64,000 bases of DNA from IMG/VR virus record IMGVR_UViG_3300047356_000838, positions 1 through 64,000 of that record. One strand, given 5' to 3'. This stretch comes from a virus. The notes beneath the pieces are model-generated. The model did no database searches. It was not told the DNA's origin and saw only the letters and a list, made by a program, of their open reading frames with translations. This document shows, piece by piece, positions 14,889 to 23,408 of this stretch (the first letter of the stretch is position 1; each line of letters starts with the position of its first letter). A program made the position numbers and the translations under genes.

Positions 14889-15680
14889 ATGTTACTTACA
14901 CCGCAAGAAGAATTACGCAACTGTGTGGATATCCTTACTACTAGGGATATTCCACTAAAATTGTTTGAAGATGGCCAAGCAAGACGTCTCCGTGCTGTAT
15001 ATTCTACCTCAAAATCTCATTATGATGTAGAATTACTGATTAAATTAGGAGAGGTTGGTATCCGTATTGCGTATCGTAACAACCCTACAAGAGAAACAAA
15101 CAATACACTACTGTTGAACAAACTTCGCAAACAAGGAATGTTTGCAGATAGTAAAGTTAGTAGCCCAATGTTTCCAACATTTCTTAGCGAAAATTTGGCA
15201 GAAGACTTTCTTAAAGTTGTTGATTGTATTGAATCAACACCTGAGTTTGAAGATAGCACTGGTAATACATGGAAAGTAAATGGTGGACTGGAAGCAGGTA
15301 CTTGGCACATTGTTGACACTGTACGCAGTGCAGTCAAGCGGGGTCATACAAGCGCACTAGGGCGTGATATGTATGAGTGCTTGCGTAGCAAAGTTGAAGT
15401 TAACAGATACGACAGTGAACAGGGATTGACTTGGGGCGAGCATGTTGTGCCTATTGACTTTATGACACAGGAACTTGTTCGCATGTGTACAAAGGGTGCT
15501 AGTGAAGATACAATGTTTGATTTTGTAATGCGTAACCACAAGGTTGTTTATATTACACCTACACAAGCAACCCGCATTGACAAGTATTTAAAGTTACAGA
15601 CTGTTATGACAGAGGGCTGGAAGGACGGCGATTCTCCCTTTGCAAGGTTACACGCCGCTGATATTGCGATTGAGGAGTAG
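14889..15680 (+). CDS. Hypothetical protein, 263 aa
   Basis: A soluble protein without recognisable catalytic motif. The N-terminal 110 residues look alpha/beta with many Arg; the C-terminal half is helical. It lies behind its own promoter between the MoxR-like ATPase and the VWA protein. It could be an adaptor or a substrate of the ATPase system; that is inference from position only. Confidence 0.6.
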   Translation: MLLTPQEELRNCVDILTTRDIPLKLFEDGQARRLRAVYSTSKSHYDVELLIKLGEVGIRIAYRNNPTRETNNTLLLNKLRKQGMFADSKVSSPMFPTFLSENLAEDFLKVVDCIESTPEFEDSTGNTWKVNGGLEAGTWHIVDTVRSAVKRGHTSALGRDMYECLRSKVEVNRYDSEQGLTWGEHVVPIDFMTQELVRMCTKGASEDTMFDFVMRNHKVVYITPTQATRIDKYLKLQTVMTEGWKDGDSPFARLHAADIAIEE

Positions 15681-15685
15681 AGAGA

Positions 15686-16891
15686 ATGGCATATCCAATG
15701 AAAAACACAATGGGATTTCAAGTAATGAACACTACCGAAGAAGAAGTGCATTATGCACAAAAGCGTAATAAAATTTTTGAAAACACACTTGATAAAACAA
15801 TTAGTAGTATCAATGATCGTATTGAGTATGTTTATGGTCTCAGTGAAAGTAACCAGCGGTTAAGGGCTGGTACAGAAGACAGTCTTCTAGAATTTGAGAT
15901 GCGCTATGAGGAAATGCAGGATCCTGAGTTTTTCTATAGCAAATTAGCAAATCGTAGAATTACAGAAACTATGGCTAACATTGTTATTGATATGAGACTG
16001 CAACGTGTTCCAACTATGGAAGCAATTCAGAAATATATCCGTAACTACCGTTGGTATAAAGTACAGCCAATCAAAGTTTTTGTTTGGGTTGACCCAAATG
16101 GTAAAGAGCACCTTGTGTGCTGGGACGGACAGCATACACTGATTATGTTGTATTTGATTGCCACACAGGTACATAAATTAAACCCTAGTGAAGTACAAAT
16201 TCCAGTTAACATTACTGATGGTATTACTATTGAAGAAGCAAGAGAATCTTTAATGAGTGAGAACGGTGAAGGTCGTGTACTGTTTGATGCAGTAGACATG
16301 CATGAACAGGGTGTATTTGCTCGTAGAGACACTGGCAGTGAGGTAAAATCACATGTACTAGCAGAACAGAGACAACAGCATCTTGAAGATAACTTTATGT
16401 TTCTTGCAAATCCTCGGCGAGGAGAAATGGATAAGCCTGGCGCTCTTACAAGAACACAAGAGATCTTGGATCCAACGTTTTCACATCTAGTAACAAAGTA
16501 CTTTGCACAATGGTTCTATGGTTTAAATGGTAGTAACAGACCTGCTTTTGGTGTTGAAGTTCCTGCTATGTACAACTTCTTTCATGAGTGTGTAAACAGC
16601 GGAATGGAACTGGATAGAAGGTACATTAAACAGGTTGCTATGGTTTGTCGCAGTGTAACAGGTGATGATTTTGATGGCAATATGGTTTGGGACCGTGTAA
16701 GGAAAATCTATGAGGTACACTTTAGAAAGGGTGAAGCAGATAAACCCGAAGGAGAACGTAATCGTATTAGCCACGAGGGTCATAAAAACGAAAAGATGCT
16801 TGCGTTTATTTGTGCAATGCTGAAAGCCAAGGGTGTTGCTGTACCAAACTACGTTCCATATTTTCCGGTAACTGAACAGGATCTGTTCTAA
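15686..16891 (+). CDS. DGQH-motif protein (possible ParB/DGQHR-like fold), 401 aa
   Basis: Residues about 130-160 read VFVWVDPNGKEHLVCWDGQHTLIMLYLI, presented here by its key WDGQHTL at about 149-155. This resembles the DGQHR or ParB/sulfiredoxin-like motif, where a DG-x-H-R loop follows paired strands, although Arg is replaced by Thr. The rest is largely helical with a late VCRSVTGDDFDGNMVW segment. ParB-like domains act as CTPases, nucleases or regulators. It is cotranscribed with the 263-residue protein and precedes promoter copy 5 and the VWA gene. Confidence 0.55.
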   Translation: MAYPMKNTMGFQVMNTTEEEVHYAQKRNKIFENTLDKTISSINDRIEYVYGLSESNQRLRAGTEDSLLEFEMRYEEMQDPEFFYSKLANRRITETMANIVIDMRLQRVPTMEAIQKYIRNYRWYKVQPIKVFVWVDPNGKEHLVCWDGQHTLIMLYLIATQVHKLNPSEVQIPVNITDGITIEEARESLMSENGEGRVLFDAVDMHEQGVFARRDTGSEVKSHVLAEQRQQHLEDNFMFLANPRRGEMDKPGALTRTQEILDPTFSHLVTKYFAQWFYGLNGSNRPAFGVEVPAMYNFFHECVNSGMELDRRYIKQVAMVCRSVTGDDFDGNMVWDRVRKIYEVHFRKGEADKPEGERNRISHEGHKNEKMLAFICAMLKAKGVAVPNYVPYFPVTEQDLF

Positions 16892-16895
16892 AAGG

Positions 16896-16923
16896 TTGAC
16901 ATATCCTGTAATAGTGCTATAGT
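16896..16923 (+). promoter_or_regulatory. Promoter of the shared AGGTTGAC / extended -10 family (copy 5)
   Basis: TTGACA (16896-16901), 16-bp spacer, TATAGT (16918-16923) preceded by TGC, followed by TAAATAGTAAAC. The upstream stop codon is 5 bp away (TAAAAGG). It drives the VWA metalloprotein gene at 16949, which has AAAGGAG at 16936-16942. Confidence 0.8.
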
Positions 16924-16948
16924 TAAATAGTAAACAAAGGAGACGAGC

Positions 16949-18238
16949 ATGCCAGAAAGTACACAAAACAAAAAAGGTATTGACCTTCCAGTTGGCTTTG
17001 AAACAGTGCCCGAAGAGGACTTTCAGGCCCGCGAGGCACTGACTACTGCCCGTGTAAAGATGTTGCTCAAGACCAGTTGGTTTGGTACAATGGCTACTCG
17101 TCTCCCACTTGTTAACGCTGATGCGTGGTTAAACACAGCCGCAACAGATGGCAAGTATTTTTACTACAATTCAAAGTTTATTCTTATGCTGAAGCCAGGA
17201 GAACTTATCTTCTTGTTTGGGCATGAAGTACTGCACAATGTATATGATCACCTTGGTCGTAGCAAGCAGAACAAACACAATCCTACACTATCTAACATTG
17301 CCGCAGACTATTGCGTAAACAGAGACTTGAAAGACAATCGTATTGGTACTTTTATTACTACTGTGCCTGCACTGTATGATCGCAAGTATGATGGCAAGAG
17401 CATGGAAGAAGTATATGACATGCTCTATGAGAACGCTGACAAGATCAATATTGAAGATCTAGTTGACCAGTTGTTAGATGAACACTTGGATGGCGAAGAT
17501 GACGGACAAGGCGATGGTGGACAGCCAGAAGAAGATGCAAACGGTAACCTTGTTAGTAAAAGCAAGCCTAAATACAGCAAAGAGCAAAAACAAGAGATCA
17601 GAGATCAGATCAAAGAAAGTCTACTACAAAGTGCCGCTGGTGCAAGTGCTGGCGAGATGCCTGCAGGCGTAAAACGTATTATTAAGGATCTCACAGAGCC
17701 TAAAATGCCCTGGCAAGAACTGCTTAACATGAGTATTCAAAGCACACTTAAAGGTGACTATTCGTTCATGGCTCGTAGCAAAAAAGGCTACTTCAGTGAT
17801 GTTGCACTGCCTGGTCAGACTCCAGAAGAAACTATTGACATTGCACTTGCACTTGATATGAGTGGCAGTATCAGCGACACAATGGGCAAGGAGATGTTGT
17901 CAGAAGTGCGCGGCATTATGGAACAGTTCCAGGACTTTAAGATTAAAGTATGGTGCTTTGATACACAGTGCTACAACTACTGCGAGTTTACACCACAGAA
18001 CATTGACGAGTTTGATGACTACGCTATTACTGGCGGTGGCGGCACAGACTTTGATGCTAACTGGGCCTTTATGAAAGAAAATGAAATCCGTCCAGAACGT
18101 TTTATTATGTTCACAGATGGTTACCCTTGGAACAGTTGGGGCGATCCAGATTACTGCGATACTGTGTTTATTATTCACGGCAGTGAGGATATTGTTCCAC
18201 CATTTGGCAACCATGCCTACTACAGTGAGGCTAAATAG
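16949..18238 (+). CDS. VWA-domain protein with N-terminal zincin-like domain (MoxR partner)
   Basis: A 429-residue protein. The N-terminal part has HEVLH (92-96) in LFGHEVLHNVYDH, a zinc metallopeptidase-like motif. A Glu/Asp-rich linker follows (about 165-200), and then a VWA-like domain with MIDAS DMSGS (303-307), TGGGGTDF and FTDGYP. This is the two-domain layout of DUF2201-type proteins that pair with MoxR ATPases. It may act as a metal-dependent chaperone or peptidase assembled by the ATPase encoded at 13441. No signal peptide, so cytoplasmic. Confidence 0.85.
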   Translation: MPESTQNKKGIDLPVGFETVPEEDFQAREALTTARVKMLLKTSWFGTMATRLPLVNADAWLNTAATDGKYFYYNSKFILMLKPGELIFLFGHEVLHNVYDHLGRSKQNKHNPTLSNIAADYCVNRDLKDNRIGTFITTVPALYDRKYDGKSMEEVYDMLYENADKINIEDLVDQLLDEHLDGEDDGQGDGGQPEEDANGNLVSKSKPKYSKEQKQEIRDQIKESLLQSAAGASAGEMPAGVKRIIKDLTEPKMPWQELLNMSIQSTLKGDYSFMARSKKGYFSDVALPGQTPEETIDIALALDMSGSISDTMGKEMLSEVRGIMEQFQDFKIKVWCFDTQCYNYCEFTPQNIDEFDDYAITGGGGTDFDANWAFMKENEIRPERFIMFTDGYPWNSWGDPDYCDTVFIIHGSEDIVPPFGNHAYYSEAK

Positions 18239-18242
18239 TTAT

Positions 18243-18605
18243 ATGAAATACTACTTACTATTTTGTCTTTTTGCACTCCTAGGCGGTTTTATTACTGGCA
18301 AAGCGGTTGCAGATGAATCTGAACCTGACTGGGCTAGTAAGCCTGTGATATGTGGAACTGTGGATAAGATCAGTTCTATTACTAGAAGCAAAGGATTAGA
18401 ACTTACCTTTGGTGGTAACGGTTTGGCAAATAGTGTAAACACAGAAGCACCGGCAAGTGTATATGTATTTTTAGGAATCAATCCTGAAACAAAAGAATGG
18501 GCACTTAGTGAAGTAAGTGACGATGAAGCATGTATAATTGGATACGGCACTGGATTTTCAATTGATGCACACACTATGAAAAAACTTAGTAAGCCACAAA
18601 CATAA
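18243..18605 (+). CDS. Predicted secreted/periplasmic protein, 120 aa
   Basis: I chose ATG 18243, 4 bp after the VWA stop, because it gives a good signal peptide (KYYLLFCLFALLGGFITGKAVA) with cleavage before DESEPDW; upstream in-frame starts lie inside the VWA gene. The mature part of about 97 residues has two Cys that could form a disulfide. Export suggests action in the host envelope. No family recognised. Confidence 0.6.
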   Translation: MKYYLLFCLFALLGGFITGKAVADESEPDWASKPVICGTVDKISSITRSKGLELTFGGNGLANSVNTEAPASVYVFLGINPETKEWALSEVSDDEACIIGYGTGFSIDAHTMKKLSKPQT

Positions 18606-18616
18606 AATAAATATTA

Positions 18617-18645
18617 TTGACATAAAGACATATTTCACATACAAT
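18617..18645 (+). promoter_or_regulatory. Sigma70-type promoter, with an overlapping AATAAATA box
   Basis: TTGACA (18617-18622), 17-bp spacer, TACAAT (18640-18645). Just upstream, AATAAATA (18606-18613) resembles a T4 late box. The AGG and AATAGTAAGTT flanks of the five-copy family are absent. ATG of the next gene is at 18681 behind AAGGAG. The gene may therefore be read both early and late. Confidence 0.65.
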
Positions 18646-18680
18646 ACAAGTAATGATATCAAAGACACAAGGAGATTCGA

Positions 18681-18950
18681 ATGTCTGAAGAAGAAAACAT
18701 GCCAGCGGAAACTGCAGAATCCGCGGTAGAAGGTGCGCCGCAATTGGGCGTAAATGACCTTAAACTAATGGCTAACATTATTGAAGTTGTAAGTAACCGT
18801 GGTGCCATTAAAGCAAATGAAATGGCAGCATGTGGTATGCTATATAACAACCTAATGAACTTTCTAATTGCAAATGGTGCTGTACAACAACCAGAAGTAG
18901 CAGATGATGGTGACATGGGCGAATTGCCAGGAGAAGAATCCAATGATTAA
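18681..18950 (+). CDS. Conserved-type marine phage hypothetical protein, 89 aa
   Basis: An acidic protein with disordered Glu/Ala-rich ends and a central helical domain (NDLKLMANIIEVVSNRGAIK, then EMAACGMLYNNLMNFL). The pattern recalls a short protein often encoded directly before the next gene in T4-like cyanophages; not verifiable here. It overlaps that gene by 8 bp. Confidence 0.6.
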   Translation: MSEEENMPAETAESAVEGAPQLGVNDLKLMANIIEVVSNRGAIKANEMAACGMLYNNLMNFLIANGAVQQPEVADDGDMGELPGEESND

Positions 18951-19581
18951 ACATGTAGGTAAACAAGGTGACCTAAAGGTTGCAGTAATTTTTCGTGAAG
19001 TACCAGGTGAAGACCATATGGCATTGGTTGTTTATCCAGATCAATTGCAACAAACTCTGCATGATGATCTAATGAACGCTATCCAAAGCACAAAAGGTCA
19101 GGCAGCAAAGGACCTAGGCGATGCTATTCATGGCATTACAGGCACTAACGGGCAGACTATTCTAAATACTTTGCACAATGAACGCTTTATGAAAAAAATC
19201 CGTACACAGGATATTATTATGATTCCGCAGCCAAACAACCCAGGTGTTCGTTTGGATGAACTTAATAAAATTATTCGTGACTTGGACACAGGCAGTGAAG
19301 CAGCAGGCAAACTTGCTGAATTGGATGCTAATGCTGGACTTGCCGATCCTGATAAAAGGGCAGCAGGTATTACGGCATCGGCGGAAGCAACTGGCGGAAG
19401 TGGCCTATTAACTGACGAAGCAATTGCAGCAAGTCTTGTAAAGCAGGCAGAACAGATGCGCACACAAATGAAGAGTTTGGAAGCAGAAGCAACTAGACTA
19501 ATGGAAGAAGCACAGGATCTTAATCCTGCACTAAAGCCTAAAAAAGCAAAACGTGGTCGTCCAGCAAAGGCAACAGCATAA
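18943..19581 (+). CDS. Conserved-type marine phage hypothetical protein, 212 aa
   Basis: ATG 18943, with AGGAGAAG just upstream, is preferred over an in-frame start at 18904. The N-terminal domain (VAVIFREVPGEDHMALVVYP) is alpha/beta; residues from about 160 are a long Ala/Glu/Met-rich coiled coil, and the C-terminus is basic (KPKKAKRGRPAKATA), resembling an AT-hook. Similar proteins occur in T4-like cyanophages as I remember. The GRP core suggests DNA contact. Confidence 0.6.
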   Translation: MIKHVGKQGDLKVAVIFREVPGEDHMALVVYPDQLQQTLHDDLMNAIQSTKGQAAKDLGDAIHGITGTNGQTILNTLHNERFMKKIRTQDIIMIPQPNNPGVRLDELNKIIRDLDTGSEAAGKLAELDANAGLADPDKRAAGITASAEATGGSGLLTDEAIAASLVKQAEQMRTQMKSLEAEATRLMEEAQDLNPALKPKKAKRGRPAKATA

Positions 19582-19582
19582 C

Positions 19583-20242
19583 ATGAAAGTACAACTAGTA
19601 AGTTACAGCACCCCTGCTCCAGATTTTGAAGCAGAAGGTGTAGATAACGTGCAAGAACTTATTGCATTTTGTGCAAGAGTAAGTAACCCTAGCGCACAAA
19701 TAAACACTGAAACAAGTGAAAAACTTATTAGGTACTTGGTTAAACATCAGCATTGGAGTCCATTAGAAATGGTCAGTGCTTGTCTTGAAATTGAAACTAC
19801 TCGTGACATTGCACATCAGATTGTGCGTCATCGTAGTTTTAGTTTTCAAGAGTTTAGTCAACGTTATGCTAATCCTGTTGAGGACATGCAATTTGTTAGC
19901 AGAGAAGCAAGACTGCAGGATGTCAAAAATAGACAAAACAGTATTGAAGTTGATGATGATGAGCTTGATAAACAGTGGCGTATACATCAAGATAAAGTTG
20001 TAATGGCTGCAGCAAAAGCATATGAATGGGCTATTAAGAATAATATTGCTAAAGAGCAAGCCCGTGTAGTTCTTCCAGAAGGACTAACAAAGACCCGTTT
20101 GTATATGAACGGTACTCTACGCAGTTGGGTACACTATATTGAATTGCGTAGTGCGCATGGCACACAAAAAGAGCACATGGAAATTGCTAAAGAATGTGCA
20201 AAAGTTATCGCAGAAATCTTTCCACTCGCAGAAACTCTTTAA
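19583..20242 (+). CDS. thyX: Flavin-dependent thymidylate synthase ThyX
   Basis: A 219-residue ThyX. The hallmark RHRx7S motif is present as R82-H83-R84 to S92 (RHRSFSFQEFSQR), with WSPLEM upstream and GTLRSWVHYIELR near the C-terminus as in the family. It methylates dUMP to dTMP using methylene-tetrahydrofolate, FAD and NADPH. ATG 19583 directly follows the previous stop; an in-frame start at 19553 lies inside that gene. Together with the salvage genes it supplies DNA precursors. Confidence 0.95.
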   Translation: MKVQLVSYSTPAPDFEAEGVDNVQELIAFCARVSNPSAQINTETSEKLIRYLVKHQHWSPLEMVSACLEIETTRDIAHQIVRHRSFSFQEFSQRYANPVEDMQFVSREARLQDVKNRQNSIEVDDDELDKQWRIHQDKVVMAAAKAYEWAIKNNIAKEQARVVLPEGLTKTRLYMNGTLRSWVHYIELRSAHGTQKEHMEIAKECAKVIAEIFPLAETL

Positions 20243-20253
20243 GGAGTAATAAA

Positions 20254-20487
20254 ATGGGAGCAAAGCATCCTCAAGAAACAATAGCACAACTGGGTACTCA
20301 AAAAATACATTTTATACTGGCTGCACGTCACTTAATAAGGCAAGGACTTGCAAAGTCACCAGCAGATGCTATTCGTTACATGGAAGAAAACAACAGTGAT
20401 GTTGATGAAATAATTGAACAACTTATTGTAAGCAAACAAGCAAAACTTGTTGTTAAAGAAGAACCAGAAACAGTAGATGAAGAATAA
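20254..20487 (+). CDS. Hypothetical protein, 77 aa
   Basis: ATG 20254 is set by AAGGAG at 20241-20246; the frame is open upstream only as a ThyX shadow. A small helical protein with ARHLIRQGLAKSPADAIRYM, perhaps a UBA- or helix-turn-helix-like bundle, and an acidic C-terminus. It overlaps the sugar epimerase start by 11 bp. Function unknown. Confidence 0.55.
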   Translation: MGAKHPQETIAQLGTQKIHFILAARHLIRQGLAKSPADAIRYMEENNSDVDEIIEQLIVSKQAKLVVKEEPETVDEE

Positions 20488-21298
20488 AGTTTTACTTATT
20501 GGCGGAGCGGGATTTATTGGATCTCGCTTCAGTCAGTTGAGCAGTTATGATTGTGAAATTGTTGATAAAACCACAGGACAAGACATCATTAACAGAAATG
20601 TATTGCCGCAAGGATATTACGATACTGTAATATTTTTGTCAGCCGAACCTAACGTTCAAGCAGTTATTAACAATCCTATGCTTGCTTATAGTACAATGAC
20701 ACACGGTTTACATATGTGTTTAGAGCAATATAATACAAGTCATTTTGTTTTTATGAGTTCAAGTATGGCATATGGAGAATGGACTAAGGAAACTATGACT
20801 GAAACTGATCCGTGTACACCCACAAACATATACGGACAACTTAAATTGCTTGGCGAGGGTATTGTAAAACAGTTTCATAACAACTGGACAATTGTACGTC
20901 CAAGTGCTGTATACGGCCCACAAGACAAGCCTAACAGGGTTGTAAACTTGTTTATTAATAAAATACGCAAGGGCGAACAGATTACACTACAAGGTGCAGA
21001 CAACTTGTTTGACTTTACATATGTTGATGACATTGTACACGGACTAGAACGTGTAGTTGATCTAAAACCACAGGTTGAAACATATAACATTACCCGTGGA
21101 GAATCACATACACTGCAGGCTATGACAGATATGCTGTACGCAAAGTTAGGCGCAAAACCTAACTACACAAGTGAACCAAAGCCTGCTAACTATCCACGAC
21201 GTGGTGCGCTGGACATAACAAAAGCAAATGAAGAACTTGAATATGTTCCACAGTTTAATCTACGCAGAGGATTAGATGATACGCTTAGTAAATCTTGA
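20477..21298 (+). CDS. NAD-dependent nucleotide-sugar epimerase/dehydratase
   Basis: A 273-residue extended SDR. The NAD-binding loop GGAGFIGS is at 9-16, and the catalytic Y119-x3-K123 (IYGQLK) with SSSMAYG before it is typical of GalE/RmlB-like enzymes. DDIVHGLERVV and GALDITKA fit the substrate domain. It is slightly short (usual length 300-340). The sugar is not determined. It is coupled to the DegT-like aminotransferase that follows (23-bp overlap), implying synthesis of an amino- or deoxy-sugar nucleotide. Confidence 0.85.
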   Translation: MKNKVLLIGGAGFIGSRFSQLSSYDCEIVDKTTGQDIINRNVLPQGYYDTVIFLSAEPNVQAVINNPMLAYSTMTHGLHMCLEQYNTSHFVFMSSSMAYGEWTKETMTETDPCTPTNIYGQLKLLGEGIVKQFHNNWTIVRPSAVYGPQDKPNRVVNLFINKIRKGEQITLQGADNLFDFTYVDDIVHGLERVVDLKPQVETYNITRGESHTLQAMTDMLYAKLGAKPNYTSEPKPANYPRRGALDITKANEELEYVPQFNLRRGLDDTLSKS

Positions 21299-22253
21299 TC
21301 GCTTGGCAAATGATCTTATGCCTTTTCTTGTACAAGTACAGGCAAGAGTGTTCACTAGCGGTCAAGTAATGTTAGGCAGATGGACACAAGAATTAGAACT
21401 AGAGTTGGCAGAACGTTCAAATGCAAAATACTGTAGCGTAGTGGGCAGTGGCAGCGATGCACTTATGTATGGTCTTCGTGCTACAGGAACAACCTCAACA
21501 ACTATTCCAGCACAAACATTTAAGGCTACTAAAAACAGTTGCCGGCGTGCAGACATGGACATAGTATTTGCTGATGTTAGAACAAACGGTTGTGTTGAGT
21601 TTGATAGTGTAACAACAGACAGTGTAATATGGGTTGGATTGTTTGGCAATAACTGTGTGTTGCCCAAAGACATCGCAGTATACGAAGATGGTGCTCAACA
21701 TTTTGGATTGCCACTTAAAGGCGAGTTTGCAAGTTATAGTTTTGATCCTACAAAAAGTCTACCTAACTTTGGCAACGGCGGCGCAGTTGTAAGTAATGAC
21801 AGTGATATTATTGAACGTGTAAAACAGTTACGCAGGCATGGCCAAGTTGATATTCACACAGGCGGAAACAGCATAATGAGCGAACGTGATTGTGCTGAAC
21901 TACTAGTAAAACTAGAATTTTTTGATGACTGGACAAGTCGTCGCCGAGAACTTGCAGAATATTATACAGAAGAACTGGAAGACTTGGTTGATTGTATTAC
22001 TGATCCAACAGGAATGGTAAGCAAATTTGTAATTGCCACTGACAAAAAAAGTTGTTTAAAAACGCATCTAATACTAAAAAATATACAATGCAAAGATGTA
22101 TACGAAGAGCCGCTTGCAAACATGCCACAAGCAACACTTAATTGTGAAAGGTTTTTAAGCATTCCTTGCGATAGTTATACTACTTTGGATGAAGCATCAA
22201 CTGTTGTAGAGCATATCAAAATGTTCTTTGAGCCAAGTCCACTCAAAACTTAG
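21276..22253 (+). CDS. DegT/DnrJ/EryC1/StrS-type sugar aminotransferase
   Basis: A 325-residue PLP enzyme. SVVGSGSDALMYGL binds the phosphate, D138 lies in the YEDGAQ motif, and K160 in SFDPTKSLPNFGNGGA is the PLP lysine. Such enzymes transaminate keto-sugar nucleotides; together with the upstream epimerase they would make an aminosugar donor for glycosyltransferases. The 3' end overlaps the end of the opposite-strand gene by 57 bp, where the plus- and minus-strand operons collide. Confidence 0.85.
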   Translation: MIRLVNLDRLANDLMPFLVQVQARVFTSGQVMLGRWTQELELELAERSNAKYCSVVGSGSDALMYGLRATGTTSTTIPAQTFKATKNSCRRADMDIVFADVRTNGCVEFDSVTTDSVIWVGLFGNNCVLPKDIAVYEDGAQHFGLPLKGEFASYSFDPTKSLPNFGNGGAVVSNDSDIIERVKQLRRHGQVDIHTGGNSIMSERDCAELLVKLEFFDDWTSRRRELAEYYTEELEDLVDCITDPTGMVSKFVIATDKKSCLKTHLILKNIQCKDVYEEPLANMPQATLNCERFLSIPCDSYTTLDEASTVVEHIKMFFEPSPLKT

Positions 22254-23405
22254 TTGCAGGTCTCCGCCCATACCAATAAATTCTAGTGCATCTTCTGCGC
22301 CACGCTTGCTCCAATCACCAAATTCTCCATTACCAACAGTGTACCATTGTTTAAGTCTAAACTGACTTTCGATGTCTTTTTGTTGATCTAATTTTATGCA
22401 TTCACGAAACGCAGTGCGCCAAGTTTCGTATGGCGTTGTTGCATAATCTGCAGTGCTACCTACAACAGGTACACTGGTGTGCGGCATGCTAAGTGTAAAG
22501 TCTAGCCCCCATTCAGTGCAGTCTAATACTAACTGTTTGTTGTAGGCAATAATGCCCATGTGTCCATAGGTTAATTCTGTAACAGGGTTGTATGAATCAA
22601 AGATATAGTGTTTGTCATTTTGCATGTAATCAGGCTGCCAGTTAAAGTCAAAGTCATCATGTACCCAGCACTTTGCAAATACATTTATAAACCAATCTGT
22701 TTCTGATATTTCTGCACAGGCTTTGTATGCTTGAGCTCTGCCATTTACACCATCAATTCTCTTTGCTCGCGGACACAGTTTTTGCAGTCGATCCCAGTTT
22801 AAATCGGCGTTTTTTTCGCCATTGGAAACATACACTACATCTAGTGCCTTATCCTCTATTTTATAGTCATTATGACGCAATATGTATGGGTAGTCATAGT
22901 ACTGTGTCCGAAAATGCTGTTTACAGTCACGCGGCACTAGTAGTACGCTACCACTTGCAGTAAAGGCATGTAGATTGCGTTTTTCCCATAGATTAGGATC
23001 GTAGTGTAGGTCACACGGAGTACGCTTTACCCAATCATACATATCGCCTAATGTAGTACGAGGTACACCGTTGCTGTGCCAGTTAATGTGTTCATACCAG
23101 CCAAGAACTTTAAGGTTGTCTGCTTGACGCTTAAACGCTGCTACAGGTACAAGGAAAGTATCGCCGTACTCGCAATCTCCGCTTGCCCAACAGTGTATTT
23201 GCGTTGCTTCCCAGGGTACAGGTTGCCAAGTAAAATCAAAGTGTGAATAGTCGCACAAGTCGCTGACAACCCAAACATATTCTGTACTTGCCCGTTCAAC
23301 TATACGCTTAATAGTTGCCAGATGTGTATTGTTATAGCGTGTGTATTTTGTGTGCGCAGGCAGCGTAGTTTCACCGCCCATTTGCATGCAGTAAATATCA
23401 AACAT
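22197..23405 (-). CDS. Glycosyltransferase-like protein with a duplicated domain, 402 aa
   Basis: The last gene of the minus-strand cassette. Two similar halves are visible: TEYVWVVSDLCDYSHFDF with FTWQPVPWEA near residue 45-65, and TDWFINVFAKCWVHDDFDF with FNWQPDYMQ near 245-265. The second half resembles the 303-residue protein encoded at 37348-38259 (VVYVSNGE ... AKRIDGVNGR). The DDFDFNW and SDLCD segments could be DxD-type metal sites of a GT-A fold, but no standard GT signature is seen. Its 3' end is antisense to the aminotransferase gene. Confidence 0.5.
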   Translation of the reverse strand: MFDIYCMQMGGETTLPAHTKYTRYNNTHLATIKRIVERASTEYVWVVSDLCDYSHFDFTWQPVPWEATQIHCWASGDCEYGDTFLVPVAAFKRQADNLKVLGWYEHINWHSNGVPRTTLGDMYDWVKRTPCDLHYDPNLWEKRNLHAFTASGSVLLVPRDCKQHFRTQYYDYPYILRHNDYKIEDKALDVVYVSNGEKNADLNWDRLQKLCPRAKRIDGVNGRAQAYKACAEISETDWFINVFAKCWVHDDFDFNWQPDYMQNDKHYIFDSYNPVTELTYGHMGIIAYNKQLVLDCTEWGLDFTLSMPHTSVPVVGSTADYATTPYETWRTAFRECIKLDQQKDIESQFRLKQWYTVGNGEFGDWSKRGAEDALEFIGMGGDLQLSFEWTWLKEHFDMLYNS

Positions 23406-23408
23406 TGA

